DNA of 64,000 nucleotides from Marasmius tenuissimus (GCA_029532415.1 JAQOTA010000061.1:434001-498000); one strand, 5' to 3'. Counted from the stretch's first letter, positions 36,401 through 49,348 are shown. Numbers and translations are program-made. The notes: generated from the sequence alone by a model not told the origin.

Positions 36401-39400
36401 GTCGCATCTGCTGCACCTTTGAATCATCAACATTGACATCACGCGAGAAAGGAAGGAAGAGAATCTGGCGGTTTGTGAGGCCTCCAAGACGCTGTACAAG
36501 CAAGGAGAACATTTGGCGAGCAAGAGACTTCAAGACTACGACTCTCATCAGCTGGTGACCGTTCGCGAGCGCAGTACCCAGAAAGGGCACGATAACGGAC
36601 GATTTTCCCTCTCCCATGTTGAGTTGCAAGACAATATTCTTTTCAGATGTGATCATCTCATGCGCGACAGAAAGTTGAACTTTGCGTGCAAGAAAGTCAC
36701 TGTCTGCCTAAGTAGAAACCTCGTGAATACAATATTCGAAGCACGGCGTAACGAAAAGACTCACCTGTATCAACAGCCAGTCGCAATCATCGGTTTTGAG
36801 AACTGACGCATCAACACTCAGTTCCTTATTGAGGTCATCAAAGTTCTCGAGTAGATAGCACCGGAGCATTCGTTGTGCCCTTTGAGCCAGTAGCAGTGAG
36901 CGAGTCAAGTCCCTTATGACTTGCATCCATTGCCCCGTGGGCTTGAAGATGTTTGATGAGGCCAGACTCTCGAGAAGTGGACGGAGATAGAGGCACGGCC
37001 AAAGGCCAGCTCTTTCCATCACCTGACTGCCAGCGCCATTCCCTTGAGCAAAGCCACCAAGATGATTTCGTATGGCTTGTAGGGAGCTGGCCAAGTGATC
37101 GTCACACGCTTCGTGGTATTGATCTAAGGTGGTGAGGCCAGAACGATTGGAGTATTGGAGGGCTTTGAAACTCTGGCGAATCTCTGCAGCATAACTGAGG
37201 CGTACTAGGTCATTCCCATTCTCAAGCTCGGCAATTAAACCATCCAGCTGAAAGAGATCGCTCATAGCTTCTGTCCTTGTTGAAGTCGGATTGAAGGGGG
37301 GCACAAATTCATAAAGACGGCGGATGATGGGAGCTGGTTGTTGCATGATGTTCTGAAAAGAGACCGAGGAGGGAGGGCGTGTACTAGGATAGAGTGATGG
37401 GGTGAATGAATAGGCTTTCTCCTCTGGAGGAATTGTAATAAATCCATGATGACCACGAATGACGTCCAATGCGCACTGAACGTCAAGCAGATGAAGCTTC
37501 AGCTCATGGTTATGGAACCAGTGAGTGAACATCAACTTTGCTTTGTCAATGAAATCAGCAGAATTCACAATGCTGAGGCCGTACACCTGCGATAGATTAG
37601 GTTCGGGAGTGGGCCACTGACACAAAACGGCATCAGCTACTCTCTGAACTTCGCCAGCCCTGTGATCATCGTAGCGTTCCTTGCGGCGCGAGTAAAGAGC
37701 CGAGTCGGACTCATTCCAGTGTCTGGATATGCCCCACTCGTCTTCAAACCGAAATGCCTGTGCACAACTATTCGCAGTTTCTTGCAAACAATGTGAGTCA
37801 GGCTCAAACCCCTCGAAGAGTTGATATGACTTCCACGCCGGGGGATTATGCCGTGAGTTGGAGAACTTTTCCCGACAGGTCGCGAAAGATAGAAGAGTAG
37901 GGATGAGACGTTGCACCTCTGCAGAATGGCCATGAGCATACAACAGCGTACACAGTATGAACGTGACTTGGGAAGGATTTGTGGCGTCATCTCGAAGAGT
38001 ATCAAACAAGCTGAGCCAGTTATCAGATAGGGAAGAATTGATCAGAAACCGGGTGTACAGCATCATGTTACTCCGATGCGTTAGACCGCCGATCTCGCCA
38101 CGCGCGAGTTCCTCGAGGTCCGACAACAATGCTTTGGTTGTATCAAGCTTTGAGGGCCAGGATGTTATCAGTTTAGAGGTCGAAAAGGTAATGCTCTCGC
38201 CCAATGAATCAGGGAGATCCCGAGACTGATAGGCAGTATCACTGACTCGCTTTGAGTTTTCGTGAAACTCGTGAAGATAATACCACCTGCTACGACCCGC
38301 AGCCCGATCTACTAGTGTAGCAGCAGAGCCAAGGTCCAGGGTGCGGATGGATTCGTCCTTCCGACCATGAGCATCGGAAAATACCCGAAGTTGAACAGCA
38401 AAGTCCAGAATGCTTTGGCAGGCAAAGTAGAGGTCATTGTGCTGAGCGAGGGTAGGCAGTGCTGACCACCTGACGGTTTGCATGGCCCGTAGATGAGGGG
38501 GGTAATACTCTCGCTGAGGTGTGATGCCAGCTATTGTATGAAGTAGGTTGTGTGATTTCTCATCAAGGCTGATGAATGACTTGCAGGCAGACGAATGAAG
38601 CTCCTTGAGAGCTTCTTCAATTCCCATGCGCCCGGTAAGGGGGTCCGGAAGGAGGAAGGACGTGAGTGCTGTGAGGTATATCTTGTATAACCTCGCATGA
38701 AGAGAAGGCGAGGTTCCGACCAGGCGACCAAGGGTCTCATCAAGTGAATACCTAAAGTACTGGACACGACGGTCAGGTCCGGTGGCAATGGGTCTGATTG
38801 AGACACGGGTATGACAGCCGCTGGGACTGGGGAAGATCTGTCCGATGGGTATCAAGAGCTCGCGCCTTGTATGACACGCCATTCCTCGTAGGACAAGTCG
38901 AGTTTGTAGTCCGATCATGATCCCCGCCGATTGGTTGCTGTCGACGATCATGTGAGGTAACGTGAGGCATTCCAGTTCTCCCTGTGAGTTCAACTGAAAG
39001 CGAAGACGGTAACGAGGAAGCTCTACGTGTGTTTCTCCCGGGATCGAGGAATGTGTGATGATAATGAACCCCGGGTCCTGCTCTAGGCAAGCGAGGCGAG
39101 ATGCAACCATCCAAGCTGTTGTACTACGGACATCAACGAGCCTGACACCATCAGTCAACGGGTTCTTCCACAACTGACGCTGAACGAAATCTATTCGCCA
39201 CTTTGCTGAAGAAGGGGTCCAGATGTCGGTGCACGGACGAAGTTCAATGACGCCAGTCTGTAATGAAAGCCAATGTGTGAAGTCCTCCACCATGATTATG
39301 GGTAGATCCCCTTCAAGTAGGATGTGCGGGATCAATTGGAACTTTTCATGTGTTTTGTCAGCCTTTGCTTGAATCACCAGCGTGTCAGGGGAAGAGAGAG

Positions 39401-42400
39401 CAAAGAAAATCTTAAGGGGAGACCACTGAATATGCGTGATAAATTGACTCGAGAAGTTGACATACCTGATAACCGTTAAAAAAGTCCTTCGTTGCAAATT
39501 CGGCGCTTGGTTCAGAGTTTCCAGGCGGAAAAACATTGAAGATAGTCTACAGGAAGGTTTTATCAGCAACGAGGCTGTGGGCACGCTTTGGAAGAACAAA
39601 CCTTTCCGAAGATACGAGAGTAGATAGGGTGCGATACATACGTCGAAGGAAGACGATTTAAAGGTTTTCCATCGACCAAGAGCTGGCTCTCAAGGACACT
39701 GAAAAATATTTGCTGGCCGTCGGCGGAGATGGAGTGTAGCCACTGTTCATTTGGGGAGGCGCAACGACGCCAAGAAGTTTCGGAGCGGTAGGTGGGCCAA
39801 GACTGACTGACGGCATCATGCAAGAGATCGCTATTTTGGGCGAGAGTCTCGGCAAGAAGCTCTTCAAGGGCATGACTGCAGTGATGGTCATGCACGATGA
39901 TCCAACTTGTGGGGTCCTTCAATGCACGAGTCAGGTCACACTTTGCAGGTATGTTGTTCCTGAAAACCATGCCTGCTTCCAACAGAATACGGCGAGGGGC
40001 TGACTGCAGATGTCTCGGTGCAATATTGAACGTACTCCGAGTAGCTGCTGCCATCTCCCACAGCCGGAGTTGGATGGCTGGAGATTCATCTCCGCTTGCG
40101 TTCTGGAGCTTTCGCTCAAAGTCTTTCATCCATTGGAACGTAGCATCTCGGGATTTTCCAAGAAGGACCAGAGCTCTCTGGATGACATCGGAATTGCGGC
40201 ACCAACCTAAAACACGATGTGTGAGAAGAATAATGATCCTCATTGCACCAACTTCGGACCAGTTCGCTTGAATACTCGTTTGCAAAACCTCGAGCTCGGC
40301 AAGCAAGTCCAAGTGGAAGGCGTCGTCATACAGAAAATTGTGCCACTCCCAACGTCCTTCTTCAGATAGGGGGCCCATCTGCAGTGTTGCCTGGCGAACG
40401 AGCATCTCAACGGCTTCCTCCGAGAAAGTGAGCGTGCGAGCTCGCAACTCTCTCAGAATATTTGGCCACTGAATTCGGCCTCCCGCTCGAAGAGTCCCAA
40501 ATGCAATGTATTCGTGCAAACCAAGGTCCTGGTGGCAATCTGATTGGGAGGCATTGACCTGGTTGGAAGTGTGTGATGTGGCGTCGATCGAAAACTGGAG
40601 GTTACGGTAGCGGCCGGCAGGTAGTTGGTATGTGCATTCGCCACGGATGGTACATCCTCGGAAAGGATCGGATACCCACACTTTGTCCATAGAATCGAAC
40701 AAAGCGAGGCGCAAGGCGTTCCGGCGGCACACGTCGTCTCGAGTGGAGGGTATTCGGACGTCACTGTAGTGTGACTTGGCCCAGAACTTCGTCGAAGAAG
40801 CAAAGGTTAATCGACGGAATCTGGTGGCATCCCGGAAGGAGAGAAGGGCAGGATAAGCGGAGAGAATGACCTCGCTCTTGGGAGATGCTAGCCCGTTCCT
40901 GGAAGAAGGAGGACAGCAAATGTCGCGCAGAAGAAAATATGTGAACTGACGCCATAAGCCAAAGATAGACGGGCATGAGATCTCGAAAACTGTCGCTTTT
41001 GCCTCGTTTGTGTCGTTAGGGAGGGGCCATTCATGGACACCGATATTCATCGAAGAGCTTTCCCGATCTAATGCGCATTTACGACAATAACGATCATGGG
41101 TCTCTTGGCCCCGCCACCGGTTGAACCACATGTCGTGGCTGAGAGATGCTGCCTTGCTGACGAGCTCCTCGTAGCGCCTGTTCTCGGCTCTGAGATCTTC
41201 AATCTTCTGCTCGCGATCCCTGTTAGCCTCTTCTTCGATTCGGACTTTCAGGGACTTGAGGGAAGGGTGTTGCTCGAAGAAACGGACGGCAAAGGAGTTG
41301 GAAGAGATTGTGGCGGAAAAAATGGAAGGGACGCCGGAATCAATGCCTTCGTAGCGTTGGCGCAAATAATTGAAGGCCTGTCTGAGGCGCATTCTTGAGA
41401 GCGTTGACGACAGGAGTAAGTCCTCAAAAACGCGTTCCTGAATCTCTGGAGGGTATTCGAGAAGTAGTGGGTGTTCCCGAGCAGCGAGTTTGTCGAGCCT
41501 GTAAACAACGGTCAGTGAGACGGCTAATAGATGTCTACAACTAAATCACATACCCTACCCAGAGCTCCAGCAGCGTTAAGAACATTGTCGACTTGAGCTG
41601 TGGATGGCCTTTGTACAATTGACCAGCCCCAGTTGAGTATTCTTCCATCCATCCCGATATCAAAGTGCAAGCGCTCTCTAGTTCGGAATCCTGGCGACCT
41701 GAAACCCAATCGTCTATCCCAGTTTCCACTGCACGCTCGAAATCGAGGAGAGCCAACATTCCCAGCTTTTCGATCTGCCTCTTGATATCACCGGCATTGT
41801 ACTCATCCAGCACCTTCAACCTTTCCTCCTCGTTCGGCTCAAAAGTGGAAGCAGATCGCCGGGCGTGGGTACCATTGAGCACGTCATCAATGTACGCTCC
41901 GCTCTTGCGAAGAGAGAGCTTCGTGTCTCCGGGAATATCCAAGCTCGACGGGTCCCATCCTTCGAGCCCATCCGAAGCATAGGCCTTCTGCACCTCTTCC
42001 CAGCGTTCCCTCAACAACCCTTGCGTTCGGTCAACAACCGCAAGTACTTCGGATTGGACAAACTCTGGGGCCGTCTCGCGGATTTTGTATAGGCGACGTG
42101 CGAGCTTCTTGGACATGGTCGCCAGAATATCACTATCCAAATGGCCCTTGTGGGCGTCTTCAAGGATTCTAGACATGAGGAACGCAAGAAAGGGTTTATA
42201 GGACCCGATCGTGTCATTCAGAGTGGTTTGGAGAGCGACTCGAATGACGAGCCACATGGGTGAACGGCGCCAAGGTAAGAGAGTATCATCCCATAAAACG
42301 TCATCGGCGATTCGTTTGGTGATACGTTCGACATCCTCGGGATAACCGATGCCTCGAAGGATACCTGTGAGGAGCTCGGTGATGAACCGTGGACTAGGCG

Positions 42401-43022
42401 TATCTCTGGTTTCCTCAACTTCGGAACCTGCTTTCTTGGTCGTTGGCATCGCGGCTTCAATGACCTTCGAGTGCATCTGCACCAAGAAATCCGCCACGGC
42501 GGCGATGAATTCGGTACTGGTAGCTGAGGGAGAGGGCACGGCGATGGCAGGTCCAGGATAGGAAGAAACGAGTTTTCCGGTGGTGCTCATGACTTTTTCG
42601 TTCGGCGCCGAGACCTCAAACGATTCGAAAACGGTACGGTCTTGATGCTTTCGAACAATGACGCCGGCGTTCTGAGATCGGATGAGAAGAGCAGTTACGT
42701 CTGGGACATAGGTTAGCCTCGACTACGCAAGACGAAGACTCGCACACGCACCTCCGTCGTTCATGTTGGCAAAACAATTGACCAAGTTGTCCTCAGTAAG
42801 AGAGCCCTCGTGCTTGTAGAGCGTGCAAAGGTTGTCGAGCATCTTTACAACGGGGTCCCACAAGAGCCTCTCATCTGGAGCAAGGTACTCTCTATAACCT
42901 TGCGCGGCGCTGAAAACGGCCTCACAAATGTGGTGCTCGTTGTTGGGGGTGAAGTCATCCGATTGTGGCAGTTTCGGGGGGAAGAAAATGTGGTGTATCA
43001 AGTATCTGAGGTTCTCTCCCAT
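33493..43022 (-). CDS. Giant DUF6606-DUF3638-DUF3645 P-loop protein, paralogue 2
   Basis: Seven exons, complement(33493..34757, 34811..36707, 36765..39410, 39466..39546, 39602..41498, 41554..42700, 42752..43022), give about 3,067 residues from MGENLRYLIHHIFFPPKLPQ. Intron positions and phases equal those of paralogue 1. All landmarks are kept: NMGEGKSS, DESDE, VPYRAKDVPSLRAEFGHPDV and CMRMRKLGRGQ. The 57-nt intron at 36708-36764 contains an in-frame stop, unlike paralogue 1, so it must be removed. At the 3' end one extra T relative to paralogue 1 creates a TGA at 33493-33495, just before the old splice donor, so this protein ends at LVNDDF and loses the small last exon. It is otherwise intact. 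Confidence 0.88.
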
Positions 43023-43140
43023 CGTTAGAAGTAAAAAAAAAAGGATCTGTAGGTTGTAAAACACAGGTCGTAGCTAGGGTAAGAATGAGGGAAAAGAGGA
43101 TGGGTTCGACAGTAGTCCTCCGTAGACGCGAACCCCTTTG

Positions 43141-43181
43141 AAACCTGGCTGAACCTTAACTAGAAACACGTGGCGCCGCAG
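43141..43181 (-). promoter_or_regulatory. Conserved upstream box, paralogue 2
   Basis: On the gene strand it reads CTGCGGCGCCACGTGTTTCT followed by AGTTAAGGTTCAGCCAGG. It matches the boxes upstream of paralogues 1 and 3 in the GCGCC...CGTG and TAAGGTTCAG cores, about 120-160 bp before the ATG at 43022. Confidence 0.4.
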
Positions 43182-43189
43182 TCACCATC

Positions 43190-46020
43190 GATAAGCGGTG
43201 CTTTCTCGTAGAATCAATAGGTGTAGGACATCGTGGAAGGGCTTTTGCGAATCTTGCAGCGAACGCCTGAAATGCCGACATCGTTAATGACCCCAGTTGG
43301 AAGGAGCTTCAAGAGAACAACGATCGTACTTACTTTATCGAGAAGGAGGGTGCTGACGCCGGGTTCGACGGTATACATCAACCTGTATAGGATGGAAACA
43401 GATGTATACTCCGATCTCCCTCAAAAGCAAAGACATATCCCGATCGTGTAGAACATCGTGGAAAGGCTCCTATGGTCCGCCGGAAAACATACATAGTATC
43501 GATGGAGTGAATAACTCTTGATGGGCCCCGAACTCTAAAAAGACTTGCCTTATCCGGAGCAACGTGTTTGACACTTGGTAGCCAACAGCAACATGACAAT
43601 TGAAACGTTGACCGGCGGCCACAGCACTGAGCATGAGGAGGGGAAAGGCGTTGACATATCCGTTCTTGCTCCATATTGGGGTCAAAGCGAGCGTTACCGG
43701 TGCTACGATAGAACAAGAGAACGTGCAACGACGCTGATATTAAGGCACAGCTCATGGGGTTACAGGCGTGTGATTGATAGAAGAAAGCGCAACGCCGGGG
43801 AGCTGGGGCCGAGGTGGAGTACGGTGGTAATATAAAGATAGAAGCGGGTCTATGAATCGATAGACTGCGGAGAAGGGTGAGGCCCAGGCGAGGCCGCGGT
43901 CAAGTCTAACGAGGGTTGTACTCTCACTGAAGGCAAACCAGAAACGTTGATCATATATACAGAGCTTTGTAACTGTACAGGCCGAGCCCTAAAGCAGAGA
44001 AAATCATGGTCGATGAGAAACGTATTGGATCTGGGAAGAAAAAAAACACGCGCACCTTATTCAAGTAGGCTATAAACGTACACAGTCCAACGCCATCACC
44101 TCTTCGCCTTTCGATCGGCACAGCCATGTTCTTTGCACCTTCCATTCTGGTTGCCCAAAACAAGGACGATCATACAGCCAAACGTCAGAGATAGGGTGGT
44201 CCTGCCCGTAACGGAAAGGACACGGTCATAACGCGGAGACGCAAACCAGATCTGCAACGAGTGATGTGTTGGACTGGACAATGACTCGGATAGGTCGATT
44301 CTGTGGCGTGGAACGGGTCTGCATTGTAGGCGTAGAACGTGAGCATCTCGGGGAAACGTATATAGATAATGACATACTCAGGTGAACTACGCGTTCGTAT
44401 AGAAGTATGTGGGCCTTTATACCGAGAACATCTAGAAAAGTGCACGGTGTAAGCTGAAATCCAGACAGAAAACGAACGCACCGGGTTCAGGTAGGCCAAG
44501 AACCAACACGGTGTTGGATGGATGCGTATTTCCTCTCCTTATTCGCCTCCCAATCCACCCAGCCAGGCCCTCTGACCAGTTCCATTCCGCTGAAACGAAG
44601 TATTCGACCGAAAAGATATACATCAATTTCTCAAGGGTCAATATCGTGAGGTAGCTCAATCATCAAGAACGCACCATTTTCAGCGGAGCATATGCATTAT
44701 CATAGACAACGAGCGGTCCTGTTTTGATCCCACGTCGTCGTCTACCCGGCGAGCTAAACCTGGGGCGTCGTGTTTCGAGAAAGTTGACCAGCGCACCATC
44801 AGCCTGGGGGTATATACGTCGGCCGTTCATGAACTTTGGGGTTTCCCCGTTGCTTTCGTAGTTCTCGGAGGATGCAGTTGAGCGTAATCTCACCAAGAAA
44901 GCGGGATCTGAAGCTAGGTAATCGCGGTCAGACTGATTACGTGGGGAATGGCAAAGCAGAGTGGCTGGGGTATTGGCCTCGATTTCAATTCATACTAGAG
45001 GGAGGGCGTAGTGATAGTAAAGTGGTGGTCCAGGTATGAGTGTGCATGTTAACCAGACTAAGAGGTACAATCGAGCTGTAGCTGTAGTCAATATGCACGC
45101 GTCTTTAGGCCATGATCTGGTTCTATTGTTGCGAAATATTAGTATGATCAGGTTGAAATTGAGGATGGACATTACACACCAACGGAAGCGGCACCTCTTT
45201 TGCTGCTATCCCTCTCCTTCAATTGTATCATCCCAGGAATCCCCCCGCTCATCCTGCTCGAAAGTCATTTTGAGTTTTTTGGCCTCAGCACGCGGTCATC
45301 GTGGGTCCTAATGTTTGCGCCTCGCTGGAATAAAACTCGTAGTGATGGTCGACATGCAAGCCTAGTTGATTTGAACGCAAACCTGAGGGTAAAATCCGTT
45401 GTTTAGCGAGATAATGAGACACCCATGGACCTGACGAGAACAGACACACCACTTTCAGCCGAGAGCACCATCATACGAGGTCTATGTCCTGCTCAAGACT
45501 CCTTCTCTCGTTTCTGAGATAGCGTTATCTCTAGATCGCGAAGATTCAACACTTGGCGCGTGAACGATACTCCAAATCAAGACCCCTCGACGCGAAGCAA
45601 GCGTGTTTTTCCAGGCCAACAGGGTACTCCTGTGCCGCAAGTGTCAGCAATTTGTTATACTCCCAGAGCGAAAAGACAAGAACGCACCCAAAAGATAACC
45701 AAAACGACAGCGCCTACATCCTTTTCCCTCTACACGTTTCCTAACGTTATCCGGGCACATCTAGGCGCAAAAAGAACCTGTGAGGAGTTCGTCCTTCAAA
45801 ACAATATCAATGGAGAGTAATCACTCAAGGAGACAGGTTTTGAAGCCAAGTAATGGTTTGGATCGTCGACCAGAAGCCGAGAGGGCAGAGATGATGGTGG
45901 TACAAAAAATGGTTCAGTCGGAGATTGAATGTCCCGACCTAACTCCACAACTCGGTGATGTCGGCATTTCAGACTGGCTCATCGCAACGACCCAAAGTTC
46001 CTAGGAGTATTCGGACGTCA
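43190..46020. repeat. Dispersed repeat family, copy R3
   Basis: The longest copy of the family shared with R1 and R2, lying between giant gene 2 and the F-box pseudogene. Blocks matching R2 recur every few hundred bases; the stretch 44.25-45.45 kb is largely absent from R2. Nothing recognisable is encoded. Confidence 0.6.
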
Positions 46021-46053
46021 AAGTGATAAAATTCAAGTAGACTACTCTGGATA

Positions 46054-47121
46054 TCATGAAAGACCCAGATCAAGCCCCTTCCTCTGTTCCCTTCCTCTGT
46101 TCCCTCCTCCGCCCACGGAAGATCTGGATACGCAGCTCTCAGCTCGTCTAACGAACATGTCCTCTGCGCACGCAGAAACCTCCAATCTTTCGAGTCTACA
46201 CTCCAACCTCGCCAGCAACGTCGGCAGCCTCACGAGTTTCAACATGCTGAGTTCTCCACAAAGAATCCAGAGGGTCTTCAACTCCGGAAGTAGAAGCAGG
46301 CCGAGAACACCGTGATCGATCGAAGCAAACTCAACGTAGTCATCTTGGGTAAGACCAAGCGGGCTGGTGTAGGTATATCTAGACGAGGCTGCTCAATTAA
46401 AGCCTCGACAGTACATGAGACCAAAGAATCCCTTGATCTCTCCAACCATCGATAGAGAGACGTTTCGGTAACCCGACCAATGGTTATAACTTATGTGTGG
46501 CAACCGTGAGTAGGATGGAACTGTAAGGTCAAAGCGGGGAAGTAGGGCAGTTTCGTTGGTGGCCTTACCGTAGAGTAAGGGAATACGAAGATTGAACAAG
46601 GAAGGCGTGTTCTGGAATATGGCAAGGAGACGTTCGTAATAATTCCAAAGGTATATGGGACTCGTTACGTCGTGAAGTTTGACCTCCAACGAGAGAGAGA
46701 CAAGACTCGGGCAGTGGTGTGGCCCCAAATGCTCCATAAAACTGAACGGTCCTCCGAATGCACTGACCACCAGATTCGCGATCTTCCAATGATAGCACTG
46801 GGCTAAGAAATTACAGAAAAAATGGGAGCTGATTCCAGATGGTGGATCTACGTCGTAGGAGTCGATGAGCCAAATGCTCAACGGGAGCTCTCGGGATCTT
46901 TCCAGTTGATTTGCCAGTCCTTCAAGCGCATGCCTCTCCGCGCCTCTGTTGATATTGTCGAATTTGGCGACGTCTACCCAAATGAATGTCCAAAGCCGTG
47001 ATTCGCGCGTCACTAGGTCGTTCCAATGGGTGCATACTCGAATGAGATTGTGTACGCGACCGTTTGCCTTCACATGATTCTCGAATATGTTGAGGAGTAT
47101 TTCGTTTGGGAGGCGATTCAT
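46054..47121 (-). pseudogene. F-box/LRR protein gene interrupted by one in-frame stop
   Basis: The frame starts at the ATG at 47119-47121 with an F-box (MNRLPNEILLNIFENHVKAN, then RVCTHWNDLVTRESRLW). It continues through Leu-rich segments (FSFMEHLGPHHCPSLVSLSL) to a TGA at 46393-46395, giving 242 residues. Beyond the stop the same frame goes on coherently (AASSRYTYTSPLGLTQDDYV, then LLLLPELKTLWILCGELSML) to a second stop at 46054. The 32-kb copy has no stop at the equivalent codon. No intron of normal size removes the TGA in frame, so I read this as a recent nonsense mutation. A shortened F-box protein could still be produced. Confidence 0.6.
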
Positions 47122-47659
47122 TGGCCCCAATTGCCTCAGATCTGATGAGAGTAGAGTTTAGTCACTCTTATTGGTTGGGGTTATTGATAGAGTTTACCGG
47201 ACCTTTGTGTAAGACGGTGAGGGATTTGAAGCTTTCGTGGTTGTTGTGGTAGAGAGACAAGCTGAGTGTTCGAGCGTCTGGCGTGTTGGTTTATAATACT
47301 CCGACTCAGACTCCGAAACAACGAAGGCCCCCATGACGGTCGAGACTTTTGGCCGAAGATTGACCTGCTACGCGACCTGAGCTTGAACTTCGACCGCGAC
47401 GACGCCAACCTCGTTCGGACTTTGAAGGGGAACTAAAGATATGTAAGCAACCTTTTCTTCGATTCTTTCAGCAAGAACAGAGCTTTCGGGTCTGTTACAG
47501 CTACCGTTTTTACCATCAATCCCCCCCCCCCCCCCCTACAACATCGAACGGAGAGTCCTCCAAGCTGCTCATTTCTCACGATTCTCGTTCAGAACGTAAC
47601 TCTTAGACATGAAGCTTCATTCAATCGACGAAATCGTACAATTTGGGTTCATAATCTCC
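47122..47659. other. Intergenic, with homopolymer C run
   Basis: No gene is supported here. A run of 16 consecutive C occupies 47521-47536. The stretch separates the F-box pseudogene promoter from the 3' end of the small secreted protein gene. Confidence 0.5.
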
Positions 47660-47997
47660 TTAGGGCCTCTCCGACCAACTCCCAGCCCCCCGACTCGTAC
47701 AACACTCCACCATCTTCCCCGTATCGACGTCGTTTCCAGGAGGTCCCGAGTTGGGCCAACACTGTTTGAACAGCTCGTTGAAATACGCTGCGTGGTTAAC
47801 GGCGGCGCAGCAGTCTTTGGTAACTTGGTAGTTGGTTCCACCAGAACCGTCTTTGTTGTTGGTGCAGGTCATTACGCCACCTTTGGAGCAAGCAGGGGGG
47901 GTTAGCGTGATGCACGAATTTAGAGTAGGAGGTACGTACCACCGAGAACGGAGGATGCGAGAATAGCTGGTGTAAGGATGACAAGAGAGAGACGCAT
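47660..47997 (-). CDS. Small secreted cysteine-rich protein, copy A
   Basis: Two exons, complement(47660..47880, 47940..47997), give 92 residues. Exon 1 encodes a signal peptide (MRLSLVILTPAILASSVLGG). The mature part begins GVMTCTNNKDGSGG and carries six cysteines in the order C, CC, C, CC: MTC, KDCCAAVNHA, KQCWPNSG, VECCTSRG. The double-cysteine spacing suggests three disulfides in a compact extracellular domain. The mature sequence differs from copy B (49006-49348) at only two positions that I can see (Tyr/Phe and Ser/Leu). I do not recognise a characterised family; small secreted proteins of this kind are common in agaricomycetes. A TATA box lies 55-65 bp upstream. Confidence 0.82.
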
Positions 47998-48050
47998 GAC
48001 AGAAAGATCCTTGGTGTGTCGATATTGACTTCTAGAGCTTTGATTGACCT

Positions 48051-48060
48051 CTTTTTATAC
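48051..48060 (-). promoter_or_regulatory. TATA box, secreted-protein copy A
   Basis: GTATAAAAAG on the minus strand, about 55 bp upstream of the ATG at 47997, in the same sequence context as the TATA box of copy B. Confidence 0.65.
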
Positions 48061-48933
48061 CCTCAGGATGTCGCATCAGAGACTGAAGTGGAGATCCATA
48101 TCAGACTGGGCGGGCGTTCCGTCTTCTCGTGTTTTGAACGCTCGTGGAGTCGATATTGTATGTAGTTGATTCATTTCTTGCAAAGCGAATTTGTTGGTTT
48201 ACATTCCTGTGCGTGTGCTCCACCAGGATATGATAAGCCATCTAAGCCGCCGAGACTTTCAGTAGGCTCGAGACCAAAGTCCACAAATGCATCACTACCA
48301 AAGGGACTTTTTAGTGGAGGCCAATTTCAATTTTAATGACGATAGACCTAACGTACTTAGGTGCTCAAGTTATTCGATGAGCCTCTGGTCATCGAAGGCC
48401 GTGAAGACTGATTTTGGAGCTCGTGTTTCATAACCCAGTGCAGTCTTCCAAGCTGGACGAGCGCTGTGAAAGAGCGTACCGAGAAGAAGCGAGAGACTTG
48501 AGTAAGTCGTAACTCCCAGCTAACAAGACCTGGAACGCTGGTAACCTAATCTGAGCCTGAACATGAGGGCGTAATGTTCTGGTTATTCTGGATACAGTTG
48601 CTTTCGGTCAAGCATGAATTTGGCACGTACCAAACACTCCAAACCAATGATCAACGTGAAATATCACGAGGGAGGAAACCAACATAGTTACCAGTCGTGA
48701 CTTTCTTAGTGGTATTAATCAATGTATCCTAAGACGCGTCCAGGCGCCCTTAGCCTTGTCTTAATTTCTTATTCCGTTGGAGCCCACACACAGGAAAATA
48801 AACAGACCAGAACGTTTCACAACGAATTAATCGCCTGGATACAATACGGGCTCCATGAGCGCAGTGCGCCCAGCTCGCATATAGCAGAGGGTACTCCTCT
48901 CCACTGCGGGATCCGATATCCTGATCCTGAAGG

Positions 48934-48940
48934 TATAAAA
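48934..48940 (+). promoter_or_regulatory. TATA box, secreted-protein copy B
   Basis: TATAAAA within CCTGAAGGTATAAAAGG, about 70 bp upstream of the ATG at 49006, homologous to the TATA box of copy A. Confidence 0.65.
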
Positions 48941-49005
48941 GGAGGAGCAACTGAGGTTTTAGAGTCAATATCAAAACCTACTCTCAGTGAACTCACACCA
49001 ACAAT

Positions 49006-49348
49006 ATGCGTTTCTCCATTGCTGTCCTCACACCAGCCTTACTCGCATCCTCCGTTCTCGGTGGTACGTACCTTCTTTGAATCTCTGCAGTCTACTTCAT
49101 CACCCTAATCCACTGCCTGTTCCAAAGGTGGCGTAATGACTTGTACAAACAACAAAGACGGTTCCGGCGGAACCAACTACCAAGTCACCAAAGACTGCTG
49201 TGCCGCCGTTAACCACGCTGCATTTTTCAATGAACTGTTCAAACAGTGTTGGCCCAACTCGGGACCTCCTGGAAACGACGTCGATACGGGGAAGATGGTC
49301 GAGTGTTGTACGAGTAGGGGAGCGGGGAGCTGGTTGGAGAGGCCTTGA
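49006..49348 (+). CDS. Small secreted cysteine-rich protein, copy B
   Basis: Two exons, 49006..49063 and 49128..49348, give 92 residues. The intron phase (after GGT G) is the same as in copy A. The signal peptide MRFSIAVLTPALLASSVLGG differs at several positions from copy A, while the mature domain is almost unchanged, including all six cysteines. That pattern suggests selection on the mature domain or gene conversion of exon 2. Both introns end in CCAAAG just before GTGGCGTAATGAC. Transcribed divergently from copy A. Confidence 0.82.

Larger units (their letters stand above)
47998..49005. promoter_or_regulatory. Divergent intergenic region of the secreted-protein pair
   Basis: This 1.0-kb region separates two divergently transcribed, nearly identical genes. 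At each end, read in gene direction, the sequence CCTGA(G/A)GGTATAAAA is followed by a similar leader containing AGAGTCAATATC or AGAAGTCAATATC. The TATA cores are at 48051-48060 (minus) and 48934-48940 (plus). The middle of the region shows no obvious symmetry, so the inverted duplication included only the core promoters. Confidence 0.6.

Noticed and set aside
47521..47536. Run of 16 C
   Set aside because: An ordinary homopolymer tract; possible assembly uncertainty, no feature.
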